A stretch of 64,000 nt of DNA from VFZN01 sp050249615. Its GTDB lineage: Bacteria; Acidobacteriota; Vicinamibacteria; Vicinamibacterales; UBA2999. The notes beneath the pieces are model-generated. The model saw only the letters and a program-made list of their open reading frames with translations. It was not told the origin of the DNA and did not search any database. Positions 54,163 to 62,071 of this stretch are shown piece after piece. Made by a program: the position numbers and the translations under genes. The stretch spans positions 28,296 through 92,295 of the forward strand of contig JBFWQE010000004.1 of assembly GCA_050249615.1 (NCBI GenBank), in the 5' to 3' direction. The stretch's first letter is position 1, and each line of letters opens with the position of its first letter.

Positions 54163-55709
54163 CAGCCGGCCGCGATGCAGTAGAGGAACTCGTAGCCGCG
54201 GAGGAAGATCTCGCCCTCCACCAGCGCCGGCGAGGCGTCGAAGCCATCGTCCAGGACGTTCTCGGCCAGGACCTCGAAGGTCGGGCCGTGCTTGAAGACC
54301 AGCGTCGTGCCCTCGCGCCCGGCAATGTAGACGCGGCCGGCCGCGCCTACGGGTGACGAGAAGACGTTCGGCACCTTGTCGAGACGCTGGAGCTGGTAGT
54401 GAGGCTTGCCCGTCGGGGCATGGAAAGCGGACAACAGCCCGTTGTTCGTCTTGAGGAAATAGAGGATGTCGTCGTAGAGCAGCGGCGACGGCACGTACGG
54501 CGTGTCGCGGTTGATCTCCCACACGATGGCGGGGGTACCGGCGAGGTCGCCCTTCGCCCCGGACAGGCGGATGGCCTTCAGGTTGTTGCCTCGGAACCCG
54601 CTCATCAGGAAGGCCATGCCGTGGCCGGCCACCGGCGAGGGAATGGCGTTCATCGTGGTCCCCGGCGCCTCCCAGACGGCCTTGCCGGTTTCGAGGTCGT
54701 ACGCACGCACCTTGTTCATCGCCGGCACCACCACCTGGTGACGGCCGTCCACGGGGACGATGAGCGGCGTGGCCCACGTGTCGATCTCGTCCCGGCTGGT
54801 CCGCCACAGCTCGTTGCCGTTCCGCTTGTCGAGCGCGACGATGAAGGACGGCCCGGTGATGTGGTCCCAGACGATGACGATGGTGTTGCCGTGGAGGGCG
54901 GGCGTTGAGCCCTCGCCGAACTCGTTGCGCATGCCCTTGTCGCCGAGGTCCTTCTTCCAGGCGAGCGTGCCGTTCATGTCGTAGACGTAGATGCCGAACG
55001 ACTCGAAGTAGGCGATGACGTGCTCGCCGTCGGTGATGGCCGACTGCGACGCCCAGGTACCGTTGTCCTGGTGCGACTGCTCGTGCGGAACCTGGGTGTG
55101 TGCCACGCGTTCCCAGGCGATCTTGCCGGTCCTGCGATCGAAGGCGAAGACCTTGAACTCGTGAGACGGGCGTGGCGTGTGGCCGCCGAGCGGTGCGTGC
55201 GACGCCTTGCCGCTGGTGCCCACGGGCACGGCGGAGGTGAGGAACACCTTGTCGCCCCAGATCACGGGCGAGCCGGAGCCGCGGCCCGGGACCTCGACCT
55301 TCCACCTGACGTTCTTCGTCTCGCTCCACTCGACGGGCGGGCTGGCCGTGGGGGAGACGCCGGTGGCGAGCGGGCCACGCCACTGACCCCACCAACGTTG
55401 ATGGGCCGCGGCCTGGGACGCAGATGACGCAGGGGCCGCAGATAACGCAGATGGCGCAGACAACGCAGGGGCCGCAGATAACGCAGGGGCCGCAGATAAC
55501 GCAGATAACGCAGGGGCCGCAGATAACGCAGATAACGCAGATGGCGCAGATACCGCAGAGGCCGGACCTGCCGAGAGCCACCCGGCCTCATGGCTTCGTG
55601 CGTCCATCGTGCCCTTCGTGTGCTTCGTGTTCCCGTGGGCAAGGACACCGGATGAGGCGGCGGCCAGAGTGGCGAGCGCGAGGATCCAGAAGTGCGGCCG
55701 TGCGGTCAT
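54162..55709 (-). CDS. Secreted PQQ-type beta-propeller protein with repeat-encoded linker
   Basis: The 515-residue protein (ATG 55709) has a signal peptide ending near VLAHG. A linker of almost only Ser, Ala, Pro and Leu follows (about residues 53-95), written by a GCAGATAACGC DNA word repeat. Next is a PQQ-like beta-propeller with tryptophan-docking type repeats (WRGPLATGVSPTASPPVEWSE, GDKVFLTSAV, FAFDRRTGKIAWE, VALDKRNGNELWR, RAYDLETGKAVWE). No PQQ or metal ligands are evident, so it may be structural or sugar-binding. Confidence 0.85.
   Translation of the reverse strand: MTARPHFWILALATLAAASSGVLAHGNTKHTKGTMDARSHEAGWLSAGPASAVSAPSALSALSAAPALSALSAAPALSAAPALSAPSALSAAPASSASQAAAHQRWWGQWRGPLATGVSPTASPPVEWSETKNVRWKVEVPGRGSGSPVIWGDKVFLTSAVPVGTSGKASHAPLGGHTPRPSHEFKVFAFDRRTGKIAWERVAHTQVPHEQSHQDNGTWASQSAITDGEHVIAYFESFGIYVYDMNGTLAWKKDLGDKGMRNEFGEGSTPALHGNTIVIVWDHITGPSFIVALDKRNGNELWRTSRDEIDTWATPLIVPVDGRHQVVVPAMNKVRAYDLETGKAVWEAPGTTMNAIPSPVAGHGMAFLMSGFRGNNLKAIRLSGAKGDLAGTPAIVWEINRDTPYVPSPLLYDDILYFLKTNNGLLSAFHAPTGKPHYQLQRLDKVPNVFSSPVGAAGRVYIAGREGTTLVFKHGPTFEVLAENVLDDGFDASPALVEGEIFLRGYEFLYCIAAG
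55418..55560. repeat. GCAGATAACGC word repeat inside a coding sequence
   Basis: Imperfect copies of GCAGATAACGC, GCAGATGGCGC and GCAGGGGCC run for about 140 bases inside the beta-propeller gene, in frame. They write the low-complexity linker. The same word family occupies the actC-actD spacer at 45943-46024. Confidence 0.9.
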
Positions 55710-55716
55710 GTTCCGA

Positions 55717-56343
55717 TCATACGGCCGGCGTTGGCGGCTCGTTGACCGCCAGGCCCGCCATCGCGAGCGACTGCGCATATTCTGCGGGGGTGTTGCAGGG
55801 CGTGAAGCTCAGGAGCTGAGGGTCGGCCTGGCGCAGGATGGGCTCGTCGATGTAGAGCGTGCGAAGACCGGCCAGGAGCGAACGGAGGCTGGCGCTGCCC
55901 GCTCGCAGCAAGGGGCCGGCGGCGGCCTTCACGGCCTGGGTCCGATAGACCGCGCACGTGGTCATGAGCACGCCGCCGACAATCGGCACGCAGGCGTCCC
56001 AACCTCGCGCCCGGTCGAGCAGGAGCCGGATGAGCGCGGGCTGGAGCAGCGGCGTATCGCACGCCACGAGCACCACGTACTCGGTCTCGACGGCGGCGGC
56101 GGCGCTGGCCAGGGCCGACAGCGGGCCGAGGCCTTCCCGGGCGTCCCTGATTACCGGGATCCCGTCCGGCACGGCCTGGCTTGCTCCGGCGGCGAGCACC
56201 ACCTCATCCACGGCCGCGCGAGAGAGCCGGATGACCCGCTCGAGGAGCGTCTCGGCGCCAAAGGGCAGCGATGCCTTGTCGCGACCCATGCGCGAGGACG
56301 CACCACCGCAGAGGATGATCGCGGTTGCTGGAGGGTGGTTCAC
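55717..56343 (-). CDS. mobA: Molybdenum cofactor guanylyltransferase
   Basis: MobA attaches GMP to molybdopterin. The N-terminal nucleotide-binding motif AIILCGGASSRMGRDKASLPFGAETLLERVI (residues 8-38) is diagnostic, followed by ACDTPLLQPALIR. The length is 208. A role in loading a molybdoenzyme such as formate dehydrogenase is possible; formate dehydrogenases are often selenoproteins, but none is visible here. Confidence 0.9.
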   Translation of the reverse strand: MNHPPATAIILCGGASSRMGRDKASLPFGAETLLERVIRLSRAAVDEVVLAAGASQAVPDGIPVIRDAREGLGPLSALASAAAAVETEYVVLVACDTPLLQPALIRLLLDRARGWDACVPIVGGVLMTTCAVYRTQAVKAAAGPLLRAGSASLRSLLAGLRTLYIDEPILRQADPQLLSFTPCNTPAEYAQSLAMAGLAVNEPPTPAV

Positions 56344-56492
56344 CTTGTGCTATAGAATCACAATAGTGGTGATGATTCTCACCGCGTCTGGTCTTTCTCA
56401 CGCGGTCGGCCCGGTGCCCTGAACCGCTTCCCTGAATCAACGCCACCGATTAGGTCATGCGCCAGGCTGCGGCCGGCGCGCTGGAGGCTCTC

Positions 56493-56825
56493 ATGCGTGC
56501 AGTGATGATTGCAGTGTTCGCGTCGGCGGTATTGATGGCGCCCCACGTGGCGTCGGCGCAGGACGCGGCGAAGGGCCAGCAGCTCTACGCGGCCCAGAAG
56601 TGCTCGATGTGCCACCAGGTGGCCGGAAAAGGCAACAAGCTGAGCGTGCTGGACGGCGTGGGCGCGAAGCTGACGGCGGATCAGATCAAGGAGTGGCTGG
56701 TGGATCCCGCCGCGGCTGCTGAGAAGGCCAAGTCGACGAAGAAGCCGCTGATGCCGAAGACGTATGCCAAGCTGCCGCCCGCGGATATCGATGCGCTGGT
56801 GGCGTACATGCAGTCCTTGAAGTAA
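56493..56825 (+). CDS. Small cytochrome c
   Basis: The 110-residue protein has a signal peptide cleaved near ASAQD and one heme motif, CSMCH (about residues 37-41), with the later LMPKTYAKLPPADIDALVAYMQSLK region giving the Met ligand. It is a periplasmic class I cytochrome c. ATG 56493 is chosen because GGAGG lies 6 bases upstream and the signal peptide fits; 56457 is the alternative. It lies just before the six-heme-motif membrane cytochrome. Confidence 0.88.
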   Translation: MRAVMIAVFASAVLMAPHVASAQDAAKGQQLYAAQKCSMCHQVAGKGNKLSVLDGVGAKLTADQIKEWLVDPAAAAEKAKSTKKPLMPKTYAKLPPADIDALVAYMQSLK

Positions 56826-56892
56826 CCTCCGCCGCCCGGCACCCCACGGCCGGACGACCCGAAGGCAGGCGCCCCCCTCGAGGGAGGATCTC

Positions 56893-58257
56893 ATGGCCCA
56901 ACCCGAACGTGCCGTGCTCGTCCGCCATCCGCTGGCGATGGTGGGAATCGCCATCACGACCGCGGCCGCGATCGTGTTCATCGCCCTGACCGTGGCGATG
57001 TTCGTGGGGTTGCTGGAGAACCCCTACGCCGGCCTGGTGGTCTTCGTCGGCATCCCCGCGGTCTTCCTGCTGGGCCTGGTGCTGATTCCCTGGGGGATGA
57101 TGCTCCAGCGCCGCGCCATCGCGCGCGGCGAGCGCGAGGCGGAATGGCCGGTCGTGGACTTCCGTCAGTCCCGCACGCGGCGCGTGGCCCTGGCCATCGC
57201 TGCGCTCACCGCCATCAACGTCATCATCGTCCTCGTGGCCGGCTACGGCACGCTCCACTGGATGGAGTCGCCGCAGTTCTGCGGTCAGGCGTGCCACGAG
57301 CCGATGCACCCGCAGTACACCGCGTGGCAGAACGCGCCGCACTCGAACGTCACCTGCGTGCAGTGTCATATCGGTGAAGGTGGCGAGGCATTCATCCACT
57401 ACAAGACGGCAGGCGTCCGGCAGCTCTTCCACGTGGTGACCAACAACTACCCGAGGCCCATCCCGGGCGTGGCCGACATGCGGCCCGCGCTCGAGACGTG
57501 CGGCAATTGCCACTGGCCCGGCCGGTCCATCGGCGATCGCGTGCGCGTCTTCAGGTCGTACGCCGACGATGAAGCGAACACGGAGAGCGCCACGGCCCTG
57601 ACGCTGCACCTGGGCGGCCCGGGAACGCCGGGGGGGCGCGGCATCCACTGGCACGCCAATCCCAACCTCCGCATCGAGTACGTCTACACGGATGCGGATC
57701 GCCAGGAGATCCCGTGGGTCCGCGCCACGCGCCCGGATGGCTCCGTGGAGGTGTGGGCGGCAGAGGGGACGCCGCTGGACCAGGCGCCGGCTGGCATCCG
57801 ACGGACCATGGACTGCCTCGACTGCCACAACGTGGTGGCGCATCGCATCGCTCCCTCGGCGGAGCAGGCCGTGGATCGCGCCATCGCATCGGGCGCGCTG
57901 CCGCAGACGCTTCCGTACGTCCGGCGCGAGGGCGTGAAGCTGGTCCAGGCGCAGTACGAGAGCAGCGACGCCGCGCGCGCGGCCATCGACCAGGGGCTGC
58001 GCGGCTTCTACAAGACGCAGACCGGCGAGATCGACGGCGCCGCCATCGAGCGGGCGGTCTCTGCCCTCCACACCGTCTACGAGCGGAACGTGTTCCCGAC
58101 GATGAACGTGACCTTCGGGGTCTACCCGGACAACCTGGGCCACACGACATCGCAGGGCTGCTTCCGCTGCCACGACGGGAGCAAGGTGGCGAAGGACGGG
58201 TCGAGCATCACGTTCGACTGCGACTCGTGCCACAAGATGCTGGACGCCGTTCCGTAG
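56893..58257 (+). CDS. Membrane-anchored multiheme cytochrome c (NapC/NirT-like N-terminal part)
   Basis: The 454-residue protein has two N-terminal membrane helices (about residues 14-36 and 43-68), a third near 95-117, and six heme motifs: the variant CGQACH (130), then CVQCH (155), CGNCH (203), CLDCH (308), CFRCH (423) and CDSCH (443). The first motifs resemble NapC/NirT quinol dehydrogenases, but the remainder does not match a family I know. It probably carries electrons from the membrane to the periplasm, perhaps with the small cytochrome c upstream. Confidence 0.82.
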   Translation: MAQPERAVLVRHPLAMVGIAITTAAAIVFIALTVAMFVGLLENPYAGLVVFVGIPAVFLLGLVLIPWGMMLQRRAIARGEREAEWPVVDFRQSRTRRVALAIAALTAINVIIVLVAGYGTLHWMESPQFCGQACHEPMHPQYTAWQNAPHSNVTCVQCHIGEGGEAFIHYKTAGVRQLFHVVTNNYPRPIPGVADMRPALETCGNCHWPGRSIGDRVRVFRSYADDEANTESATALTLHLGGPGTPGGRGIHWHANPNLRIEYVYTDADRQEIPWVRATRPDGSVEVWAAEGTPLDQAPAGIRRTMDCLDCHNVVAHRIAPSAEQAVDRAIASGALPQTLPYVRREGVKLVQAQYESSDAARAAIDQGLRGFYKTQTGEIDGAAIERAVSALHTVYERNVFPTMNVTFGVYPDNLGHTTSQGCFRCHDGSKVAKDGSSITFDCDSCHKMLDAVP

Positions 58258-58294
58258 AGGCAGGACGGGGCCTCGTCCTCCTCGCGGGCGAGGC

Positions 58295-60889
58295 CTACTC
58301 CGCGCGGATCGCCTGCAGCGGATCCACGCGCGTCGCGCGGATGGCCGGGAGCACGCTCCCGGCCAGCGCCATCAGCATGCACACGCCAACGGCCACGGCG
58401 TAGACCTGGCGGTCACCCGGATTCACGCCGAACAGCAGCGCTTCCAGGACGTGGGCTGCCCAGGCCGCGCCCATCGTGCCCACGACCACGCCGATGCCGG
58501 CCAGCAGGAAGCCCCTCGCCAGCACCTGCCGCAGGATGCGCGCGCGCGTGGCGCCCAGCGCCAGCCGCACACCAATCTCGCGCACACGGGCGGAGACGCT
58601 GAACGCCAGGAGCCCGTGGACGCCGACGGCCGCCAGCAGCAGGGCCATTCCCGCGAAGCCCGCCAGGACCCGGACCTGCACCTCTCGCGCTGCCGTCTCG
58701 CTGTCGACCACGCTGGCGAGCGACCGGACGTCGGACACCGGCACCTCCGAGTCGGCGCGCGCGATGGCGGCCCGGATGCCCGGGACCAGTGATTCAAGAG
58801 TGACGTCTGCCCTGAGGACCAGGTCCTTCGGTGCGTAGAACGGCAGCGCACCATCCGGCACCTGAGCCGATGACAGGTAGACCTGCGGCTCGCTCTCCCG
58901 CTCGAGCCCGCGGACCTTCACGTCGCCCACGACCCCAATGACGGTGAGATCCCCGCGGGCGAGCGACAGGTGCCGTCCCAGCGGATCCTGGCCGGGCCAG
59001 TGACGCTGGGCGAACGACTGGCTGACGACCGCGACCAGGGGCGCGTCGAGATTGTCGCTGTCCCTGACGTCGCGGCCCATCAGCACCGGGATTCGAAGCG
59101 TGTCGAAGAACCCGGGCGTGATGAGCCGCAGGCTGGCGGTGTGCGTGTTGTCGGGATCCTCCGGCTGCCCGTCCACGGTGACCGGCCAGATGCCGCCGCG
59201 CATGACCATGGGGAGGAAGCTGATGTAGGCGGCCTGTCGCACGCCGGGCATGGCGCGCACCTCGTCGAGCACGCGTGCGTAGAACTGCTGCCGGCGGGCC
59301 GTCGCTTCGTACTTGGGCACCGGCAGCGACGTGCGCATCGTGAGAACACCGGTGGAGTCGAACCCGGGCGCGACGCCCTGCACGCGCCACAGCGCCTGGA
59401 TGAGGAGCCCCGCCGAGACCAGCAGCACGAGCGAGGCGGTCACCTGGCCCACGACGAGGAGCGATCGCAGGCGCTCGGTCGAGCGGCTGGCGCCGGCGCG
59501 CGCTCCGGCCTTGAGGCCCTCAACCGAGGCGCTGCCGGCCAGCCGCACTGCGGGCAGGACGCCGAAGACGATGGCGGTGGTCGCCGTCAACGCCACGGCA
59601 AGGGCGAGCAGGCGGGCATCGAGCACCGGCGCGTCCGGAATGGGCAGCGTGGTCGGCACGAGCCGGGCAACCAGGGGCATGCCAACGACGGCAAGGAGGA
59701 TGCCGCCGAGCCCACCGGCGGCCGCAAGCGCGAAGTTCTCCGTCAACATCTGTCGCGCCAGGCGCTCGCGCCCGGCACCGAGCGCGGCGCGGACGGCCAG
59801 CTCGCGATGACGGTCCAGCGTGCGGGACAAAAGCAGGCTGGCGAGGTTGGTGCACGCGATGAGCAGCATGCAGAGCGATGCACCAGCCAGCGCCCACAGC
59901 ATGAGGCGCGACTGCCTGTTGACCTCGTCGCGCAGCCGGATCACCGCGGCGCCATTGCGCGCGTTGGCGTCCGGATACGTCTCCGCCAGCCGGGCGGCGA
60001 TGGTGGACATCTCGGCCCGGGCCTGGGCCAGCGTGACATCGTCCTTCAGGCGCGCCACGCCGTGGAGATACCAGTTCGTCCGATCCTCGAGGTCGTAGTC
60101 CGTGAAGCGCTTCGGCGCCCAGAAGGCTGCCTCCCTCGTGGGGAAATTGAAGTGCGGTGGCATCACGCCGACGATGGTGTGCGGCTCGTCGTCGAGACGG
60201 ACGGTGCGACCGAGGACGTCGGGGCTGCCCCCGAAGCGGGTCATCCAAAGGCGATGGCTGAGCACCATCACCCTGGGCATCTCGCGCGCATCGTCCATGC
60301 TGGTCAACGCGCGGCCCAGTGCCGCCGGAACGCCCAGGACGCTGAAAAGATCGCCCGTGGCGACAACACCATCCAGTCGCAGCGGCTCGCCTTCGCCGAC
60401 GAGATTCACCGATGCGGTCGTGTAAGCCGCCATGCGCTCGAACGAGCGGGCCTCGCGCTTCCAGTCCAGGAAGTTGGGCGGCGACAGCTCGATCCGGGAG
60501 TAGCCGCGGAACGATTGATCCTGGTAGAGCTTCACCAGGCGATCGGCCTCCGGGAACGGGAGCGGACGCACGAGCACGTGGTCGATGAGCCCGAAGGCGA
60601 CGGTGGTCGCACCGATACCGAGGGCGGCGACCAGGATGGCGGCGACGGCGTATCCAGGAGACCGGCGTAACGAGCGGGCGGAGGTGCGCACGTCCTGCTT
60701 CAGCAGGTCCGCGTGCGCGGCAGGAGCGGAGGAGATGATGTCGAGCAGCGCCTCGTACCAGAGAGCCGCGCGCTCCCGCCGGCCTCGCGCGGCGCGCCAC
60801 CGCTCGGCGAAGATGGCCGCCATCTCATCGCCGTACTCGGCGCGGAACGAGAGCGGGTAGAGCCTCAGCCACGCGCGATACCAGGACAT
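58295..60889 (-). CDS. MacB/FtsX-type permease of the ADOP family
   Basis: The 864-residue protein has an N-terminal domain of about 80 residues before the first helix (RSPGYAVAAILVAALGIGATTVAFGLID), a MacB-type periplasmic domain, and duplicated FtsX-type membrane regions (ending AGVVVGT-like, GVNPGDRQVYAVAVGVCMLMALAGSVLPAIRATRVDPLQAIR). This fits the acidobacterial duplicated orphan permeases (ADOPs), which lack an adjacent ATPase; the function is unproven. A PadR gene begins just upstream. Confidence 0.88.
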   Translation of the reverse strand: MSWYRAWLRLYPLSFRAEYGDEMAAIFAERWRAARGRRERAALWYEALLDIISSAPAAHADLLKQDVRTSARSLRRSPGYAVAAILVAALGIGATTVAFGLIDHVLVRPLPFPEADRLVKLYQDQSFRGYSRIELSPPNFLDWKREARSFERMAAYTTASVNLVGEGEPLRLDGVVATGDLFSVLGVPAALGRALTSMDDAREMPRVMVLSHRLWMTRFGGSPDVLGRTVRLDDEPHTIVGVMPPHFNFPTREAAFWAPKRFTDYDLEDRTNWYLHGVARLKDDVTLAQARAEMSTIAARLAETYPDANARNGAAVIRLRDEVNRQSRLMLWALAGASLCMLLIACTNLASLLLSRTLDRHRELAVRAALGAGRERLARQMLTENFALAAAGGLGGILLAVVGMPLVARLVPTTLPIPDAPVLDARLLALAVALTATTAIVFGVLPAVRLAGSASVEGLKAGARAGASRSTERLRSLLVVGQVTASLVLLVSAGLLIQALWRVQGVAPGFDSTGVLTMRTSLPVPKYEATARRQQFYARVLDEVRAMPGVRQAAYISFLPMVMRGGIWPVTVDGQPEDPDNTHTASLRLITPGFFDTLRIPVLMGRDVRDSDNLDAPLVAVVSQSFAQRHWPGQDPLGRHLSLARGDLTVIGVVGDVKVRGLERESEPQVYLSSAQVPDGALPFYAPKDLVLRADVTLESLVPGIRAAIARADSEVPVSDVRSLASVVDSETAAREVQVRVLAGFAGMALLLAAVGVHGLLAFSVSARVREIGVRLALGATRARILRQVLARGFLLAGIGVVVGTMGAAWAAHVLEALLFGVNPGDRQVYAVAVGVCMLMALAGSVLPAIRATRVDPLQAIRAE

Positions 60890-60891
60890 CG

Positions 60892-61251
60892 TCAGGCCTT
60901 TCCGGGAATGACGCCGCTCGCGCGCGCCAGTCGAACGAGGCTGGCCAGCCGCTCCGCCTCGGCGCGCGCCACCTTCCGGCCGAATGGGGTGATCCGGTAG
61001 TAGCGCCGCCGTTCGTCGTCCGTCCCGGGCGCCAGGCGCGATCCGGTCTCGACGATGAGGTCCTGCTCGAGCATGCGCTGGATGGAGCGGTAGAGCGTGC
61101 CGGCGCCGAGCTTGACCTCGCCGCCGGTGCGGGAGGCCACGTCCTGGATGACGGCGTAGCCGTGGCGGTCCTCGTCCGCCAAGGAGAGGAGGATGTGGAA
61201 CACGGCCGGTGGGAGCGGGATGAGCGATTCGGGCGCGGGCGTCGGGGGCAT
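60892..61251 (-). CDS. PadR family transcriptional regulator
   Basis: The 119-residue protein is a winged-helix regulator of the PadR type: PPAVFHILLSLADEDRHGYAVIQDVASRTGGEVKLGAGTLYRSIQRMLEQDLI, then RRRYYRITPFGRKVARAEAERLASLV. A PadR gene just ahead of an ADOP permease is a recurrent acidobacterial pair and suggests that PadR controls the permease. The stop is 2 bases from the permease start. A palindrome lies upstream. Confidence 0.92.
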   Translation of the reverse strand: MPPTPAPESLIPLPPAVFHILLSLADEDRHGYAVIQDVASRTGGEVKLGAGTLYRSIQRMLEQDLIVETGSRLAPGTDDERRRYYRITPFGRKVARAEAERLASLVRLARASGVIPGKA

Positions 61252-61262
61252 GGCGTCGTCAG

Positions 61263-61281
61263 TATATCCGATGTGGATATA
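61263..61281 (-). promoter_or_regulatory. Candidate PadR operator
   Basis: TATATCC (61263-61269) and GGATATA (61275-61281) form a perfect seven-base inverted repeat around GATGT, 12 bases before the padR start codon. The core is A+T-rich in a GC-rich context, as expected of an operator overlapping the promoter of a self-regulated gene. Confidence 0.65.
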
Positions 61282-61344
61282 TCTACGACGGATAGAACGC
61301 GGAGGTTCAAGGCACCGGGGGCTCGAAGCACGGGGTTAGTTCGT

Positions 61345-61548
61345 GGTTGCTGAGAGCCGACCCGTCGCCAGGCCGACCGGTCGGTCGGCCGGTCAAACAC
61401 GCCTTTGCGGCGGCAAAAGCACCTGGGCAAACTCGTGTGACTTCGCCCGGCTCAAACATGCCGAGTGGGGCGCTACGGCGTGTTTGTCGGATCACTCGCG
61501 GCCAACCTCCAACGGTCGGCCCGGCGATCGGCTCGGCTCTCAGCAACC
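61345..61548 (-). repeat. Structured ~200-bp unit A
   Basis: A 204-base element whose ends are mutually complementary (61345-61360 with 61533-61548, 16 perfect pairs, with near-perfect pairing extending inward). An internal stem of ten perfect pairs joins 61394-61403 and 61477-61486. On the minus strand it reads like unit B, with shared words TTGGAGGTTGGCCG, GAGTGATCCGAC and ACCGGCCGACCG. No open frame of credible length. Confidence 0.8.
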
Positions 61549-61592
61549 GCGAGGAACCTGCGTGCCGCCCCCCTCCGTGCCCCGCCTCCATA

Positions 61593-61795
61593 CTCACGCG
61601 GGTGCGCCGCGTCGCCCGGCCCACCGTTGGAGGGCCTGCCGACGCACGAGTCCGACACCTGACCGCAGGCTGAGACAGGGCGCTGTCTGAGCCGCGTGAT
61701 CCAGGGCGAGTTCGCCCAAGTGCTCTGTCGGGGCCGGAGGGCAGGTGACCGGCGGGCCGACCGGTGGGCCGGGCGACGCGGCGCACCCGCGCGAG
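61593..61795 (+). repeat. Structured ~200-bp unit C
   Basis: A 203-base element. Its arms 61593-61626 and 61762-61795 pair at 33 of 34 positions but have a sequence unlike the arms of units A and B. An internal stem joins CACCTG (61656-61661) and CAGGTG (61742-61747) at the same place as the internal stem of A and B, flanked by the shared TCCGA and ACCGGC. GCGAGTT is also shared. Confidence 0.8.
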
Positions 61796-61869
61796 CACGG
61801 CGCGCCGGCGACGGGTCGGCTCGGCAACCGTGGGGAACCCCTGTGCTTTGAATCCGTCGCGCTACTGCA

Positions 61870-62070
61870 GGTCGCTGAGAGCCGACCCGTCGCTGGCCAG
61901 ACCGTTGGAGGTTGGCCGTGAGTGATCCGACAAACGCGCCGTCGGCCGCCACTCGGCCTGTTTGAGCTCTCGGATGCAGGCGAGTTGGCTCGAGAGCTTG
62001 TACATGCCAGAGGCGCGTTTGACCGGCCGACCGACCGGTCTGGCCGGCGACGGGTCGGCTCTCAGCGACC
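61870..62070 (+). repeat. Structured ~200-bp unit B
   Basis: A 201-base element in inverted orientation to unit A. Its arms 61870-61904 and 62036-62070 pair at 34 of 35 positions, the remaining pair being T/G. Internal stems are 61931-61940 with 62012-62021 (ten pairs), AGCTCTCG/CGAGAGCT (61965-61972 with 61991-61998) and GGCCG/CGGCC (61944-61948 with 61954-61958). It ends one base before the stop codon of the ABC permease gene. Confidence 0.8.
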
Positions 62071-62071
62071 T

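Noticed and set aside
61593..62070. CRISPR array
   Set aside because: The repeated units are about 200 bases, have inverted orientation and long complementary arms, and lack short direct repeats with unique spacers; no cas gene is near.
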